64,000 bases of DNA from Streptomyces sp. CG1 (GTDB lineage Bacteria; Actinomycetota; Actinomycetes; Streptomycetales; Streptomycetaceae): assembly GCF_041080625.1 (NCBI RefSeq), contig NZ_CP163518.1, positions 2,294,001 to 2,358,000 of the forward strand. Direction: 5' to 3'. The notes under the pieces were generated by a model. It was not told where the DNA came from and did not search any database. It was given only the letters and a program-made list of their open reading frames with translations. The translations under genes were made by a program, and so were the position numbers. Position 1 is the first letter of the stretch; each line of letters begins with the position of its first letter. Positions 25,317-33,108 of this stretch are shown piece by piece.

Positions 25317-26089
25317 GCCTCACGACACCGCCCAAGCGCCACCCGTACCTCGACCACCCGGGCCCCATAGCCTTCGCCCACCGGGGAGGAGCCGCCGACG
25401 GGATCGAGAACACCGTGGCGCAGTTCCGGCGTGCGGTCGACATGGGTTACCGGTACATCGAGACCGATGTGCACGCCACGGCCGACGGCCGGCTCGTCGC
25501 CTTCCACGACTCGTCCCTGGACCGGGTCACCGACGGCGCGGGCCGGATCGCGGACCTGCCGTGGGAGGACGTACGGCACGCACGCGTGGGCGGCCGTGAA
25601 CCGGTGCCGCTGTTCGAGGAGTTGCTGGAGACCTTCCCCGAGGTCCGCTGGAACGTCGACATCAAGGCGGAGCCCGCCCTGCGGCCCCTGCTGGACCTGA
25701 TCGAGCGCACGGAGGCCTGGGACCGGGTCTGCGTGGGCTCGTTCTCCGAGGCCCGGGTGCTGCGCGCCCAGCGGCTGGCCGGGCCGCGGCTGGCCACCTC
25801 GTTCGGCACGCGCGGCGTGCTGAGTCTGCGCCTGCGCTCGTGGGGGCTGCCGGCCGCCGTGCGCCGGTCCGCCGTCGCGGCGCAGGTGCCCGAGGCCCAG
25901 TCGGGCGTCCCGGTGGTCGACCAGCGCTTCGTCCGCGCCGCCCACGCATACGGGTTGCAGGTGCACGTGTGGACGATCAACGAGCCGGAACGGATGCACC
26001 GGCTTCTGGACCTGGGAGTCGATGGCATCATGACCGATCACATCGACACGTTGCGCAAGGTCATGGAAGACCGCGGCGTCTGGGTCTGA
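25313..26089 (+). CDS. Glycerophosphodiester phosphodiesterase family protein
   Basis: Protein of 258 aa; the GTG at 25313 overlaps the preceding stop (GTGA), fixing the start. GDPD motifs: AHRGGAADGIENTVAQFRRAVDMGYRYIETDVHATADGRLVAFHD (HR, E, and E-x-D metal and catalytic residues), then WNVDIKAE, and C-terminal LQVHVWTINEPERMHRLLDLGVDGIMTD. There is no signal peptide, so it is a cytosolic type acting on glycerophosphodiesters from lipid turnover. Coupling to the membrane protein upstream implies co-expression but not necessarily common function. Confidence 0.9.
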   Translation: MSLTTPPKRHPYLDHPGPIAFAHRGGAADGIENTVAQFRRAVDMGYRYIETDVHATADGRLVAFHDSSLDRVTDGAGRIADLPWEDVRHARVGGREPVPLFEELLETFPEVRWNVDIKAEPALRPLLDLIERTEAWDRVCVGSFSEARVLRAQRLAGPRLATSFGTRGVLSLRLRSWGLPAAVRRSAVAAQVPEAQSGVPVVDQRFVRAAHAYGLQVHVWTINEPERMHRLLDLGVDGIMTDHIDTLRKVMEDRGVWV

Positions 26090-26143
26090 CACCCGGCCGC
26101 CGGGCCCGAGCCTTCGCAGTTGAACGGGGAAGCGAGGGCACGG

Positions 26144-27490
26144 GTGGGAACCGACACCGTGCGGACACCGGCGGCGGACGAGACCGCCGGTCTGCGCCGC
26201 GAGCAACGCGGCTGGTACTTCTACGACTGGGCGTGCTCGGTCTATTCGACGAGCGTGGTGACGGTCTTCCTCGGGCCGTATCTCACCGCGGTCGCCGAGC
26301 GGGCCGCGGACGCCGACGGCTATGTGCATCCGCTGGGCGTCCCGGTCCGGGCGGGCTCCTTCTTTGCCTACTCGGTGTCCCTGTCGGTGATCCTGGCCGT
26401 CGTGGTGATGCCGCTGGTGGGCAGCGCGGCCGACCGGACGGGCCGCAAGAAGCCGCTGCTCGCGGCGGCGGCGTACACCGGGGCCGCCGCGACCACGGGC
26501 ATGTTCTTCCTCGACGGCGACCGGTATCTGCTCGGCGGGGTGCTGCTGGTGGTGGCCAACGCCGCGCAGTCGGTCGGGATGATGCTCTACAACTCCTATC
26601 TGCCGCAGATCGCCCCGCCCGAGCAGCGCGACGCGGTCTCCTCACGGGGGTGGGCCTTCGGCTACGCGGCGGGCTCCACGGTCCTCGTCGCCAACCTGGT
26701 CCTGTACTCGGCGCACGGCTCCTTCGGCCTGACCGAGACGGCCGCGGTCCGCATCTGTCTGGCCTCGGCGGGCCTGTGGTGGGGTGCGTTCACGCTCGTA
26801 CCGCTGCGCAGGCTGCGCGACCGGCACGCGCGCGTGGAGCGCGCCACGGCACCCGGGCTCCGGCAGCTCGCGGCGACGGTCCGGGACCTGCGCCGGTACC
26901 CGCTGACGCTCGGCTTCCTGCTGGCGTACCTCATCTACAACGACGGCATCCAGACGGTGATCTCCCAGGCCTCCGTCTACGGCTCACAGGAACTGGGCCT
27001 CGGGCAGTCGACGCTCATCGTGGCCGTGCTGCTGGTGCAGGTGCTGGCCGTGGCGGGCGCGCTGGGGATGGGCCGGCTGGCCCGGACGTACGGCGCCCAG
27101 CGCACGATCCTGGGCTCGCTGGTGGCCTGGACGGTCACCCTGGCGGCCGGATACTTCCTCCCCGCGAAGGCGCCGGTGTTCTTCTTCGTGCTGGCCGCCG
27201 GGATCGGCCTGGTCCTCGGGGGAAGCCAAGCCCTGTCCCGCTCGCTGTTCTCGCACCTCGTGCCGCCCGGCAAGGAGGCCGAATACTTCTCCGCGTACGA
27301 GATGAGCGACCGCGGGATGAGCTGGCTCGGGCCGCTGCTGTTCGGCGTGACCTACCAGCTGACCGGAAGCTACCGGTCCGCGATCATCTCGCTGGTGGCC
27401 TTCTTCATCATCGGATTCGCCCTGCTCGCGCGGGTCCCGGTGCGCCGGGCGATCGCCGAGGCGGGCAACCCGGTACCCGAGAAGATTTAG
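26144..27490 (+). CDS. MFS transporter, UMF1/Atg22-like
   Basis: Twelve-helix transporter of about 448 aa. GTG at 26144 is preferred because GAGGG lies 6 nt upstream; a TTG 24 bp further up lacks a ribosome-binding site. The N-terminal GWYFYDWACSVYSTSVVTVFLGPYL is diagnostic of the UMF1/Atg22 (vacuole effluxer-like) MFS group. The loop SAADRTGRKKPLLA is the MFS motif between helices 2 and 3. Eukaryotic Atg22 exports amino acids from vacuoles; bacterial substrates are not established. It follows GDPD by about 55 bp on the same strand. Confidence 0.87.
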   Translation: MGTDTVRTPAADETAGLRREQRGWYFYDWACSVYSTSVVTVFLGPYLTAVAERAADADGYVHPLGVPVRAGSFFAYSVSLSVILAVVVMPLVGSAADRTGRKKPLLAAAAYTGAAATTGMFFLDGDRYLLGGVLLVVANAAQSVGMMLYNSYLPQIAPPEQRDAVSSRGWAFGYAAGSTVLVANLVLYSAHGSFGLTETAAVRICLASAGLWWGAFTLVPLRRLRDRHARVERATAPGLRQLAATVRDLRRYPLTLGFLLAYLIYNDGIQTVISQASVYGSQELGLGQSTLIVAVLLVQVLAVAGALGMGRLARTYGAQRTILGSLVAWTVTLAAGYFLPAKAPVFFFVLAAGIGLVLGGSQALSRSLFSHLVPPGKEAEYFSAYEMSDRGMSWLGPLLFGVTYQLTGSYRSAIISLVAFFIIGFALLARVPVRRAIAEAGNPVPEKI

Positions 27491-27526
27491 CCTCGATTTA
27501 GCGCTCAACCCGAAAGGGCGGTAGTG

Positions 27527-27550
27527 TACGCCTTTGGCCTGCCAGGCGTA
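27527..27550. terminator. Inverted repeat downstream of MFS gene
   Basis: Perfect 7-bp stem TACGCCT/AGGCGTA with a 10-nt loop, 37 bp after the MFS stop. It may terminate that gene or act as an operator in the long rbpA upstream region. Confidence 0.4.
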
Positions 27551-27587
27551 CCGTTACTGCGCGTCAAAGATGCCGAAACGCTGGGTG

Positions 27588-27605
27588 ACATCTGCTAGCA
27601 GATGT
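27588..27605. promoter_or_regulatory. 18-bp perfect palindrome upstream of rbpA
   Basis: ACATCTGCTAGCAGATGT reads the same on both strands and is centred about 183 bp upstream of the rbpA start and 109 bp upstream of its sigma-R promoter. TGACA lies just outside both arms. It looks like a dimeric repressor or activator site; the regulator is not identified. Confidence 0.5.
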
Positions 27606-27692
27606 GACAAACCGGGCGCTGGTGGGTACGACATTTGTCAGCAAGGCTGCGGCTACGACGGCGACGCACGACCCGGAACGGGACACGGAACG

Positions 27693-27718
27693 GGAATCTT
27701 TACCGCCGACCGGACGTT
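27693..27718 (+). promoter_or_regulatory. Sigma-R promoter of rbpA
   Basis: GGAAT at 27693-27697 and GTT at 27716-27718 are separated by exactly 18 bp, the consensus of thiol-stress sigma factor SigR. rbpA is a known SigR target in S. coelicolor. Transcription should start a few bases after 27720, giving a leader of about 55 nt. Confidence 0.85.
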
Positions 27719-27779
27719 GACCGGATGACGACGACAGCGACACCTGTCCTGTGGGCGACAAGCCCGGGAGGCACGATTC

Positions 27780-28154
27780 ATGAGTGAGCGAGCTCTTCGC
27801 GGTACGCGTCTCGTGGTGACCAGCTACGAGACGGACCGCGGTATCGACCTGGCCCCGCGCCAGGCCGTGGAGTACGCATGTGAGAAGGGGCACCGTTTCG
27901 AGATGCCCTTCTCCGTCGAGGCGGAGATCCCGCCGGAGTGGGAGTGCAAGGTCTGCGGGGCCCAGGCACTCCTCGTCGACGGCGACGGCCCTGAGGAGAA
28001 GAAGGCCAAGCCCGCGCGTACCCACTGGGACATGCTGATGGAGCGGCGCACCCGTGAGGAACTCGAAGAGGTCCTCGAGGAGCGCCTGGCGGTTCTGCGC
28101 TCGGGGGCGATGAACATCGCGGTTCACCCCCGGGACAGCCGTAAGTCGGCCTAG
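27780..28154 (+). CDS. rbpA: RNA polymerase-binding protein RbpA
   Basis: Protein of 124 aa, ATG at 27780 behind GGGAGG. RbpA binds RNA polymerase together with group 1 and some group 2 sigma factors and stimulates open-complex formation. Visible parts: the N-terminal tail with RGTRLVVTSYETDRGIDLAPRQ, the core domain with YACEKGHRFEMPF and ECKVCG (Cys/His pattern of the zinc-type core), a basic linker (EKKAKPARTHWDMLMERRT) and the C-terminal sigma-interaction helices (REELEEVLEERLAVLR). It is preceded by a consensus SigR promoter, so thiol oxidative stress induces it. A strong bidirectional terminator follows. Confidence 0.97.
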   Translation: MSERALRGTRLVVTSYETDRGIDLAPRQAVEYACEKGHRFEMPFSVEAEIPPEWECKVCGAQALLVDGDGPEEKKAKPARTHWDMLMERRTREELEEVLEERLAVLRSGAMNIAVHPRDSRKSA

Positions 28155-28193
28155 TCCCTGCGGGGCTGGGCCGGGATACAGCGCACATTGAAC

Positions 28194-28236
28194 AACCGCG
28201 GGCGCCGTACGTGTATCACGTACGGCGCCCGCGGTT
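28194..28236. terminator. 20-bp perfect hairpin between rbpA and fxsA-like gene
   Basis: Left arm 28194-28213 and right arm 28217-28236 are exact complements over 20 bp with a 3-nt TAT loop, flanked by AA and TT. It lies between convergent genes 40 bp after rbpA and 19 bp after the FxsA stop, so it should terminate both transcripts. Confidence 0.85.
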
Positions 28237-28254
28237 TGTGTGTCTCAAGCGCGC

Positions 28255-28812
28255 TCAGCGCGTCAGCGGAGGGTACTGCTCCCCCGGCTCCGGCCGGTCG
28301 TCCTCCCTGATGACCTCGCCCTGGACGACCTTGCCGTCGGGGCGGTGGATACGGGCCTGCTGGAAGGCATCGCCGAAGCTGCCCGGGGCCGCCGTGCGCA
28401 GCCTCTTGTCCAGGGCGTTCTCGGCGTACCGGCTCACAGCCTTCTGGACCGGCGGTATGAGCAGGAACAAGCCGGCCACGTCGGAGACCAGACCGGGGAT
28501 CATCAGCAGCAGGCCGCCGAGCATCATCAGGCCGTTGCCACCGCCGCGCTCCGGCGAACCGCCCCGCTGCAGCGCCTCGTTCAGGCTCTGGAAGGCACGG
28601 CGGCCCGCCCGCTTGATGACCACGGAGCCGGCCACGAAGCCTGCGACGAGCAGCAGGAACACGGCGAACCCGCCGACCGCGCCCGCGACCAGGGTCAGCA
28701 GCCAGATCTCCAGCACCAGCCAGGCGGCGACCCCCAGCGGCAGATACCTGCGCAGCCGGGAGCGCCGGGGCCGGGTGGTGGGATGCGGAGAGGTCGGAGC
28801 GCCAGTCGTCAT
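28255..28812 (-). CDS. FxsA-family membrane protein
   Basis: Protein of 185 aa with three to four hydrophobic segments (LPLGVAAWLVLEIWLLTLVAGAVGG, FAVFLLLVAGFVAGSVVIKRAG, LMMLGGLLLMIPGLVSDVAGLFLLIPPV). The LMIPGLVSDVAGLFLLIPPVQ stretch is the FxsA hallmark (E. coli FxsA was named for suppressing F-plasmid exclusion of phage T7). The C-terminus is cytosolic and charged with VVQGEVIREDD. ATG at 28812. It sits beside polyprenol-phosphate mannose synthase on the same strand. Cellular role unknown. Confidence 0.87.
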   Translation of the reverse strand: MTTGAPTSPHPTTRPRRSRLRRYLPLGVAAWLVLEIWLLTLVAGAVGGFAVFLLLVAGFVAGSVVIKRAGRRAFQSLNEALQRGGSPERGGGNGLMMLGGLLLMIPGLVSDVAGLFLLIPPVQKAVSRYAENALDKRLRTAAPGSFGDAFQQARIHRPDGKVVQGEVIREDDRPEPGEQYPPLTR

Positions 28813-28891
28813 GCTCCCAGTGTGCCTGGCAGCGGCTCAGCGTGGGATAAAGGGGACGATCAGCCTGAGCTGTACGACGCGCCGACCGGGC

Positions 28892-29701
28892 CTAGGCCTG
28901 CTTGGCGGCCCGGCCGCCGCCCAGGTTCTTGAGCTTGGCGACCCGCTCCGAGGCACCCCAGGCGGTGACCCGCCACAGCGCCTCGACGAGGATGTTCTTG
29001 CTCATCTTGGAGTCGCCGAGTTCGCGCTCGACGAAGGTGATCGGGACCTCGACCACGTGGAAGCCGGCCTTGACCGCGCGGCGGGCCAGGTCGACCTGGA
29101 AGCAGTAGCCCTGGGAGGCGACCTCGTCCAGGCCCAGGCCCTGCAGGGTCTCGCGGCGGAACGCGCGGTAGCCACCGGTGATGTCGCGCAGCGGCAGGTC
29201 CAGGGCGAGCCGGGAGTAGAGGCTGCCGCCGCGGGAGATGAACTCGCGGGACTTGGGCCAGTTCACCACGCGGCCGCCGGGCACCCAGCGGGAGCCGAGC
29301 ACCAGGTCGGCGCTCTTGAGGGCGGTGAGCAGCCGGGGCAGTTCCTCGGGCTGGTGGGAGCCGTCGGCGTCCATCTCGACCAGCACGCCGTAGCCGTTCT
29401 CCAGGCCCCACCGGAAGCCCGCGAGGTAGGCGGCGCCGAGGCCCTCCTTGCCCTTGCGGTGCATGACCTGGACGTTCTCGTCCTCGGCGGCCAGTTCGTC
29501 GGCGAGCTTGCCGGTGCCGTCGGGACTGTTGTCGTCCGCGATCAGTACGTGCGCCTCAGGGACGGCCTTGCGCACCCGGCCCACGATGGTCTTGATGTTC
29601 TCCGCCTCGTTGTAGGTCGGAATGATCACCAAGGCCGTGCCGAGCGGACCGAACTGCCTCCCCTGGTCGTTGGCCGCCAGGGTCCCGTCGCCGTCGTTCA
29701 C
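28892..29701 (-). CDS. ppm1: Polyprenol-phosphate mannosyltransferase (Ppm1/dolichol-phosphate-mannose synthase type)
   Basis: GT2-family enzyme of 269 aa from GTG at 29701, chosen because AGAAGGGG lies just upstream; an ATG 36 bp earlier is possible. It makes polyprenyl-phosphate mannose from GDP-mannose, the donor for protein O-mannosylation and lipoglycans. Motifs: VIIPTYNEAENI, HVLIADDNSPDGTGKLAD, VEMDADGSHQPEELPRLL (DAD metal motif), VLGSRWVPGG and DITGGYRAFRRETL. It lacks the N-acyltransferase domain fused in M. tuberculosis Ppm1, as is usual in Streptomyces, where Lnt is separate. In S. coelicolor the orthologue is needed for phage phiC31 infection and normal antibiotic sensitivity. 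Confidence 0.92.
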   Translation of the reverse strand: MNDGDGTLAANDQGRQFGPLGTALVIIPTYNEAENIKTIVGRVRKAVPEAHVLIADDNSPDGTGKLADELAAEDENVQVMHRKGKEGLGAAYLAGFRWGLENGYGVLVEMDADGSHQPEELPRLLTALKSADLVLGSRWVPGGRVVNWPKSREFISRGGSLYSRLALDLPLRDITGGYRAFRRETLQGLGLDEVASQGYCFQVDLARRAVKAGFHVVEVPITFVERELGDSKMSKNILVEALWRVTAWGASERVAKLKNLGGGRAAKQA

Positions 29702-29809
29702 TGCTGCCCCTTCTGGTCGTACGCAGGGGTCCACCATAGTGGTCGCGGCCTGGCGTGACGTACCACCTCGGTCGTATAGCGGTGTCGATTACGCAAGAGA
29801 GGGGTAAGA

Positions 29810-30004
29810 ATGCGTGTTTCGGCTCCCCCGCAGCGTGCCGTTGTGGTTGCCCCGCCACGGCGGATGGGGGCCCGGCGCCCTTCGGGCCGACCTGGGACCC
29901 GCTGGCTGCGGATCGACCGAAAGCCGTTGTCTACTGAGCGCACGGGCCCCACCCGGGTCACACCTTGCCGGGCCGGAACGTTCCCTCGGCGGCGCGGGCG
30001 CTGA
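29810..30004 (+). other. Possible small Arg-rich reading frame; rest of gap empty
   Basis: In the 555-bp gap between ppm1 and the amidohydrolase a 64-codon frame starts at ATG 29810 with GAGAGGGG five bases upstream, a good ribosome-binding site. The predicted peptide is Arg/Pro-rich with no domain (begins MRVSAPPQRAVVVAPPRR). Codon bias is weak evidence in such GC-rich DNA, so it may be spurious. Nothing else was recognised between 29702 and 30256 apart from the expected ppm1 promoter. Confidence 0.25.
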
Positions 30005-30256
30005 GCCTGGCTCCCAGCGACGGTGCCCCGGTGCGGCACACCGTCCCTGACCCAGCGGCGCTGCGACGAGTTGCACGAACGCTCCCCGGTCGGGCGTCCG
30101 GTGGTGGACTCGGCCGAACCTACCGGCCCCCGGCCGTCGACTGTCAACAGCCCTCTGAGCTGCTACGACGGCTCAGAATCCGGGTTTGTCGGCGAGGATG
30201 CGCAGGTCGGGCGGCGGGGCACTGGCGGCCGATCGCCACCGCGCCCCGCCCGTAGA

Positions 30257-31879
30257 TCACTCGCCCGGCCCTACGAACACGGTCCGTCCGCCCACCACGG
30301 TGCGCAGACAGACCGGCAGGTCGTGGCCCGGGGTGAGGTCGGGCAGGCCGGGCGTGCCCGAGCGGGGGTCGGTCGACCAGCGGGCCACCCGGTCGTCGGG
30401 GGCCTGGACGACCAGCTCATCGGTGCGCCAGACGGCATAGTCGGCGGGTGCGCCCGGTACCAGGACGCCCGCGTCGTCCCGCCCCACGGCCCGCCAGCCG
30501 CCACGCGTGTGCGCCGTGAAGGCGGCCCGCACGGAGACCCGGTGCTCGGGCGTGTGATGGAACGCGGCGGCGCGGACGGTGCCCCAGGGGTCGAGCGGGG
30601 TGACCGGGCTGTCGGAGCCGAAGGCGAGGGGCACGCCCGCGCGCAGCAGGGCCGAGAAGGGGTTGAGGGTGCGGGCCCGCCCGGCGCCCAGCCGCCGGGC
30701 GTACATGCCGTCCTCGCCGCCCCACAGCGCGTCGAACGCGGGCTGTACGGAGGCGATCAGGCCCAGCTCGGCGAATCCGGCGATCGTCTCGGGGGTCAGC
30801 ATCTCGGCGTGCTCGACGCGATGGCGGGCGGCGCGGATCCGGGCGAGACCGACCTTGTCGGCGGCGGCGCGCACACCCTCCACGACGGCGCTCACGGCTG
30901 CGTCCCCGATCGCGTGGAAGCCGGCCTGCAGGCCCGCCTCCGTGCAGGCGACGACATGGGCCGCTACGGCCTCGGCGTCCAGGTAGGCGGTGCCGGCGTG
31001 ATCGGCGTCGGCGTACGGCTCGTGCAGGCAGGCGGTGTGCGAGCCGAGGGCGCCGTCGGCGAAGAGGTCGCCGGCCGCGCCCACGGCGCCCAGTTCCCGC
31101 GCCCTGGCCACGCCTTCATCGGTCCGTTCGGCCCAGTAGCCGACCACGCGGGGGCCGGGCACTTCGGCGGCGAGCCTCAGCAGACCGGTGAAGTCGTCCT
31201 CGGAGGAGATCTGCGGACCGCCGCACTCGTGGACCGAGCCGATGCCGAGGGAGGCCGCGTGGGCGAGGGCCGTGCGCTGGGCCTCGGCGCGCTGGGCCGG
31301 GGTGATGGCGGCGAGCGCGGCCTGGCGTACGGCGTGGTGGTCGTCCTTGGTGAGCGGGGCGTCCGTGCGCGGGATGTCGCCGGCGACCAGGTCCAGCAGG
31401 GCGGTGGTGACGACCGCCGAGTGCACGTCGATGCGGGAGAGGTACAGCGGGCGGCCGCCGGTCGCCTCGTCGAGTTCGGCGCGCGTCGGCGGGCGGCCGC
31501 CGGGCCAGCGGGCGGCGTCCCAGCCGTGGCCCAGCAGGACGCGGTCGTCCGGCCGGCCGGCGGCGAAGTCGCGGACCAGGGCGAGGGCCGCGTCCAGGGA
31601 GGGGGCGGCCGAGAGGTCCAGGCCGGTCAGGGCGAGACCGGTGGCGGTGGTGTGCACATGGGCGTCGGTGAAGGCCGGGGTGACGAGGGCGCCGTCGAGG
31701 TCGAGCACCTCGTCCACGCCGTCGACGAAGGCGTCGGCGGCGCCCTCCGAGCCGACCCAGGCCACTTGGCCGCGCTCCACCACCATCGCCGTGGCGAACG
31801 GGTCTGCGGGGCTGTGCACCTCTCCTCGGCGCAGGAGGACGGTCTTGGGGGGCTCGGGGTCGGCGGTGCGGTCGTTCAT
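30257..31879 (-). CDS. Amidohydrolase family 3 (YtcJ-like) metal-dependent hydrolase
   Basis: Protein of 540 aa from ATG 31879. Amidohydro_3 features: N-terminal beta-sandwich strands with ALVTPAFTDAHVHTTATGL (HxH metal ligands at about 75-77), DRVLLGHGWDAARW, GIGSVHECGGPQI, HAIGDAAVSAVVEGVRAAADKVG, RHRVEHAEMLTPETIAGFAELGLIASVQPAFD and FGSDSPVTPLDPW (Asp). This set is typical of YtcJ-type amidohydrolases, whose substrates are mostly unknown N-substituted amides or formamides. An Lrp-type regulator is encoded 81 bp beyond on the same strand, upstream in transcription. No signal peptide. Confidence 0.88.
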   Translation of the reverse strand: MNDRTADPEPPKTVLLRRGEVHSPADPFATAMVVERGQVAWVGSEGAADAFVDGVDEVLDLDGALVTPAFTDAHVHTTATGLALTGLDLSAAPSLDAALALVRDFAAGRPDDRVLLGHGWDAARWPGGRPPTRAELDEATGGRPLYLSRIDVHSAVVTTALLDLVAGDIPRTDAPLTKDDHHAVRQAALAAITPAQRAEAQRTALAHAASLGIGSVHECGGPQISSEDDFTGLLRLAAEVPGPRVVGYWAERTDEGVARARELGAVGAAGDLFADGALGSHTACLHEPYADADHAGTAYLDAEAVAAHVVACTEAGLQAGFHAIGDAAVSAVVEGVRAAADKVGLARIRAARHRVEHAEMLTPETIAGFAELGLIASVQPAFDALWGGEDGMYARRLGAGRARTLNPFSALLRAGVPLAFGSDSPVTPLDPWGTVRAAAFHHTPEHRVSVRAAFTAHTRGGWRAVGRDDAGVLVPGAPADYAVWRTDELVVQAPDDRVARWSTDPRSGTPGLPDLTPGHDLPVCLRTVVGGRTVFVGPGE

Positions 31880-31960
31880 GGCGGACAGTTTCTCTCGCCG
31901 CCGGGAGTCGGCCGTACCTGGGGCGTGTCGTAGAGGCACCCGGGAGGCCCGCAACGCTGG

Positions 31961-32401
31961 TCAGATCCGTGGCGGGCGGGCCTCGTACGGTGTCGACAGC
32001 ACGACCGTGGTCCGGGTCGAGACGCCCGCCAGGGATCGCAGCCGGGCCAGGAGTTCCTCCAGCTCGTGCGGGGTCGCCACGCGGACCTTGAGGATGTAGT
32101 TCTCGTCGCCGGCGACGCTGTGGCAGGCCTCGATCTCGGGGACGCCGGCGAGGCGGTCCGCGATGTCGTCGGGGGCGCTGGGGTCGAACGGTTTCACCGA
32201 AATGAACGCGGTGAGCGGCAACCCGACGGCCTCGGGGTCGACCACCGCGGCGTAGCCGCGGATGACGCCACGCTGTTCCAGCCGGCGCACCCGCTGGTGC
32301 ACGGCCGACGTGGACAGGCCCGTGGCCTTGCCCAGGTCTGTGTAGCTCATCCGCCCGTCCTTGACGAGCAGCTGCACGATCTGTCGGTCCAGCTCCTCCA
32401 T
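31961..32401 (-). CDS. Lrp/AsnC-family transcriptional regulator
   Basis: Regulator of 146 aa; ATG at 32401 (MEELDRQIVQLLVKDGRMSY) is the family-standard start. The AsnC helix-turn-helix is at about 5-60 (TDLGKATGLSTSAVHQRVRRLEQRGVIRGYAAVVDPEAVG). The RAM effector domain follows: AFISVKPF, VPEIEACHSVAGDENYILKVRVATPHELEELLARL and VSTRTTVVLSTPYEARPP. Family members respond to amino acids. The adjacent amidohydrolase downstream could be a target. Confidence 0.92.
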   Translation of the reverse strand: MEELDRQIVQLLVKDGRMSYTDLGKATGLSTSAVHQRVRRLEQRGVIRGYAAVVDPEAVGLPLTAFISVKPFDPSAPDDIADRLAGVPEIEACHSVAGDENYILKVRVATPHELEELLARLRSLAGVSTRTTVVLSTPYEARPPRI

Positions 32402-32645
32402 GGCGCCAAAACCTACAGTGCGCTTGATCCCCTGGGATAGCCGAGAGCGCAGGTCATGGCCGGTTCGATACAAAAAGCACCGCATAAGGCCCGCACCGCG
32501 CACCTGCATGCGGCATGTGACGAACGACACACACCCCGAACGGGCTCCGTGATGTTCTCGTGATTACCGCCGAGGGTGGACGGGAAGTGCTTGCTGTGGT
32601 CGAGGCCGCAGCGCCTTCACGGCCCAGCCTTAGGGGGAGAATCCC

Positions 32646-33083
32646 ATGCAGAGTGTCCATCACCCTGGTCGGTCCACGTCCAAGCGGCAGCAGCAGGCTG
32701 TCGAGCCCGAACCGGAGGGTGTCGAACCCGACGCCCTGGACGACGAACTGGACGCCTACGACACCTTCGAGGGGTACCGGGTGATCTGCCCGGACTGCGC
32801 GCAGCCGATCGCGCTGCTGGCGGACGAGGAGGTGCTGCCGGAGCACGCGCTGTGCGCCTCGCCGTGGAACCCGTTCGGGCTCACCGTCTGTGCGGGTACG
32901 GGCCGTTCGGCGGCGGAGGCCCGCCCCGCGGACGAGTCCGCCGAACCGCAGGAGCAGGACACCGCCCTGCTGCTGACGCTCCCCCAGGGTCTGAACTGGC
33001 GGACGCAGCCCTTCTCGCACGTCGGCGGCCCGGGCTCGCGTCCGATGCGCGTGCCGGCGATGCGCGGCCAGGCCGCCGCCTGA
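32646..33083 (+). CDS. Conserved hypothetical protein with CPDC motif
   Basis: Protein of 145 aa, ATG at 32646 behind AGGGGGAGA. A low-complexity acidic N-terminus (EPEPEGVEPDALDDELDAYDTFEGY) leads into VICPDCAQPIALLADEEVLPEHALC, which looks like a small metal-binding knuckle (CxxC plus later Cys/His), then NPFGLTVCAGTG. The C-terminus is flexible. I do not recognise a family with known function. It is divergent from the Lrp regulator (244 bp apart) and convergent with the phosphotransferase. Confidence 0.75.
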   Translation: MQSVHHPGRSTSKRQQQAVEPEPEGVEPDALDDELDAYDTFEGYRVICPDCAQPIALLADEEVLPEHALCASPWNPFGLTVCAGTGRSAAEARPADESAEPQEQDTALLLTLPQGLNWRTQPFSHVGGPGSRPMRVPAMRGQAAA

Positions 33084-33108
33084 GCCCCTCCCGACCGGGC
33101 CCGGCTCA
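33081..33108. terminator. Symmetric hairpin spanning two convergent stop codons
   Basis: TGAGCC at 33081-33086 pairs with GGCTCA at 33103-33108 around a 16-nt GC-rich loop. The arms contain the stop of the plus-strand hypothetical gene and the stop of the minus-strand phosphotransferase. Short stem, so a weak terminator at best. Confidence 0.35.
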
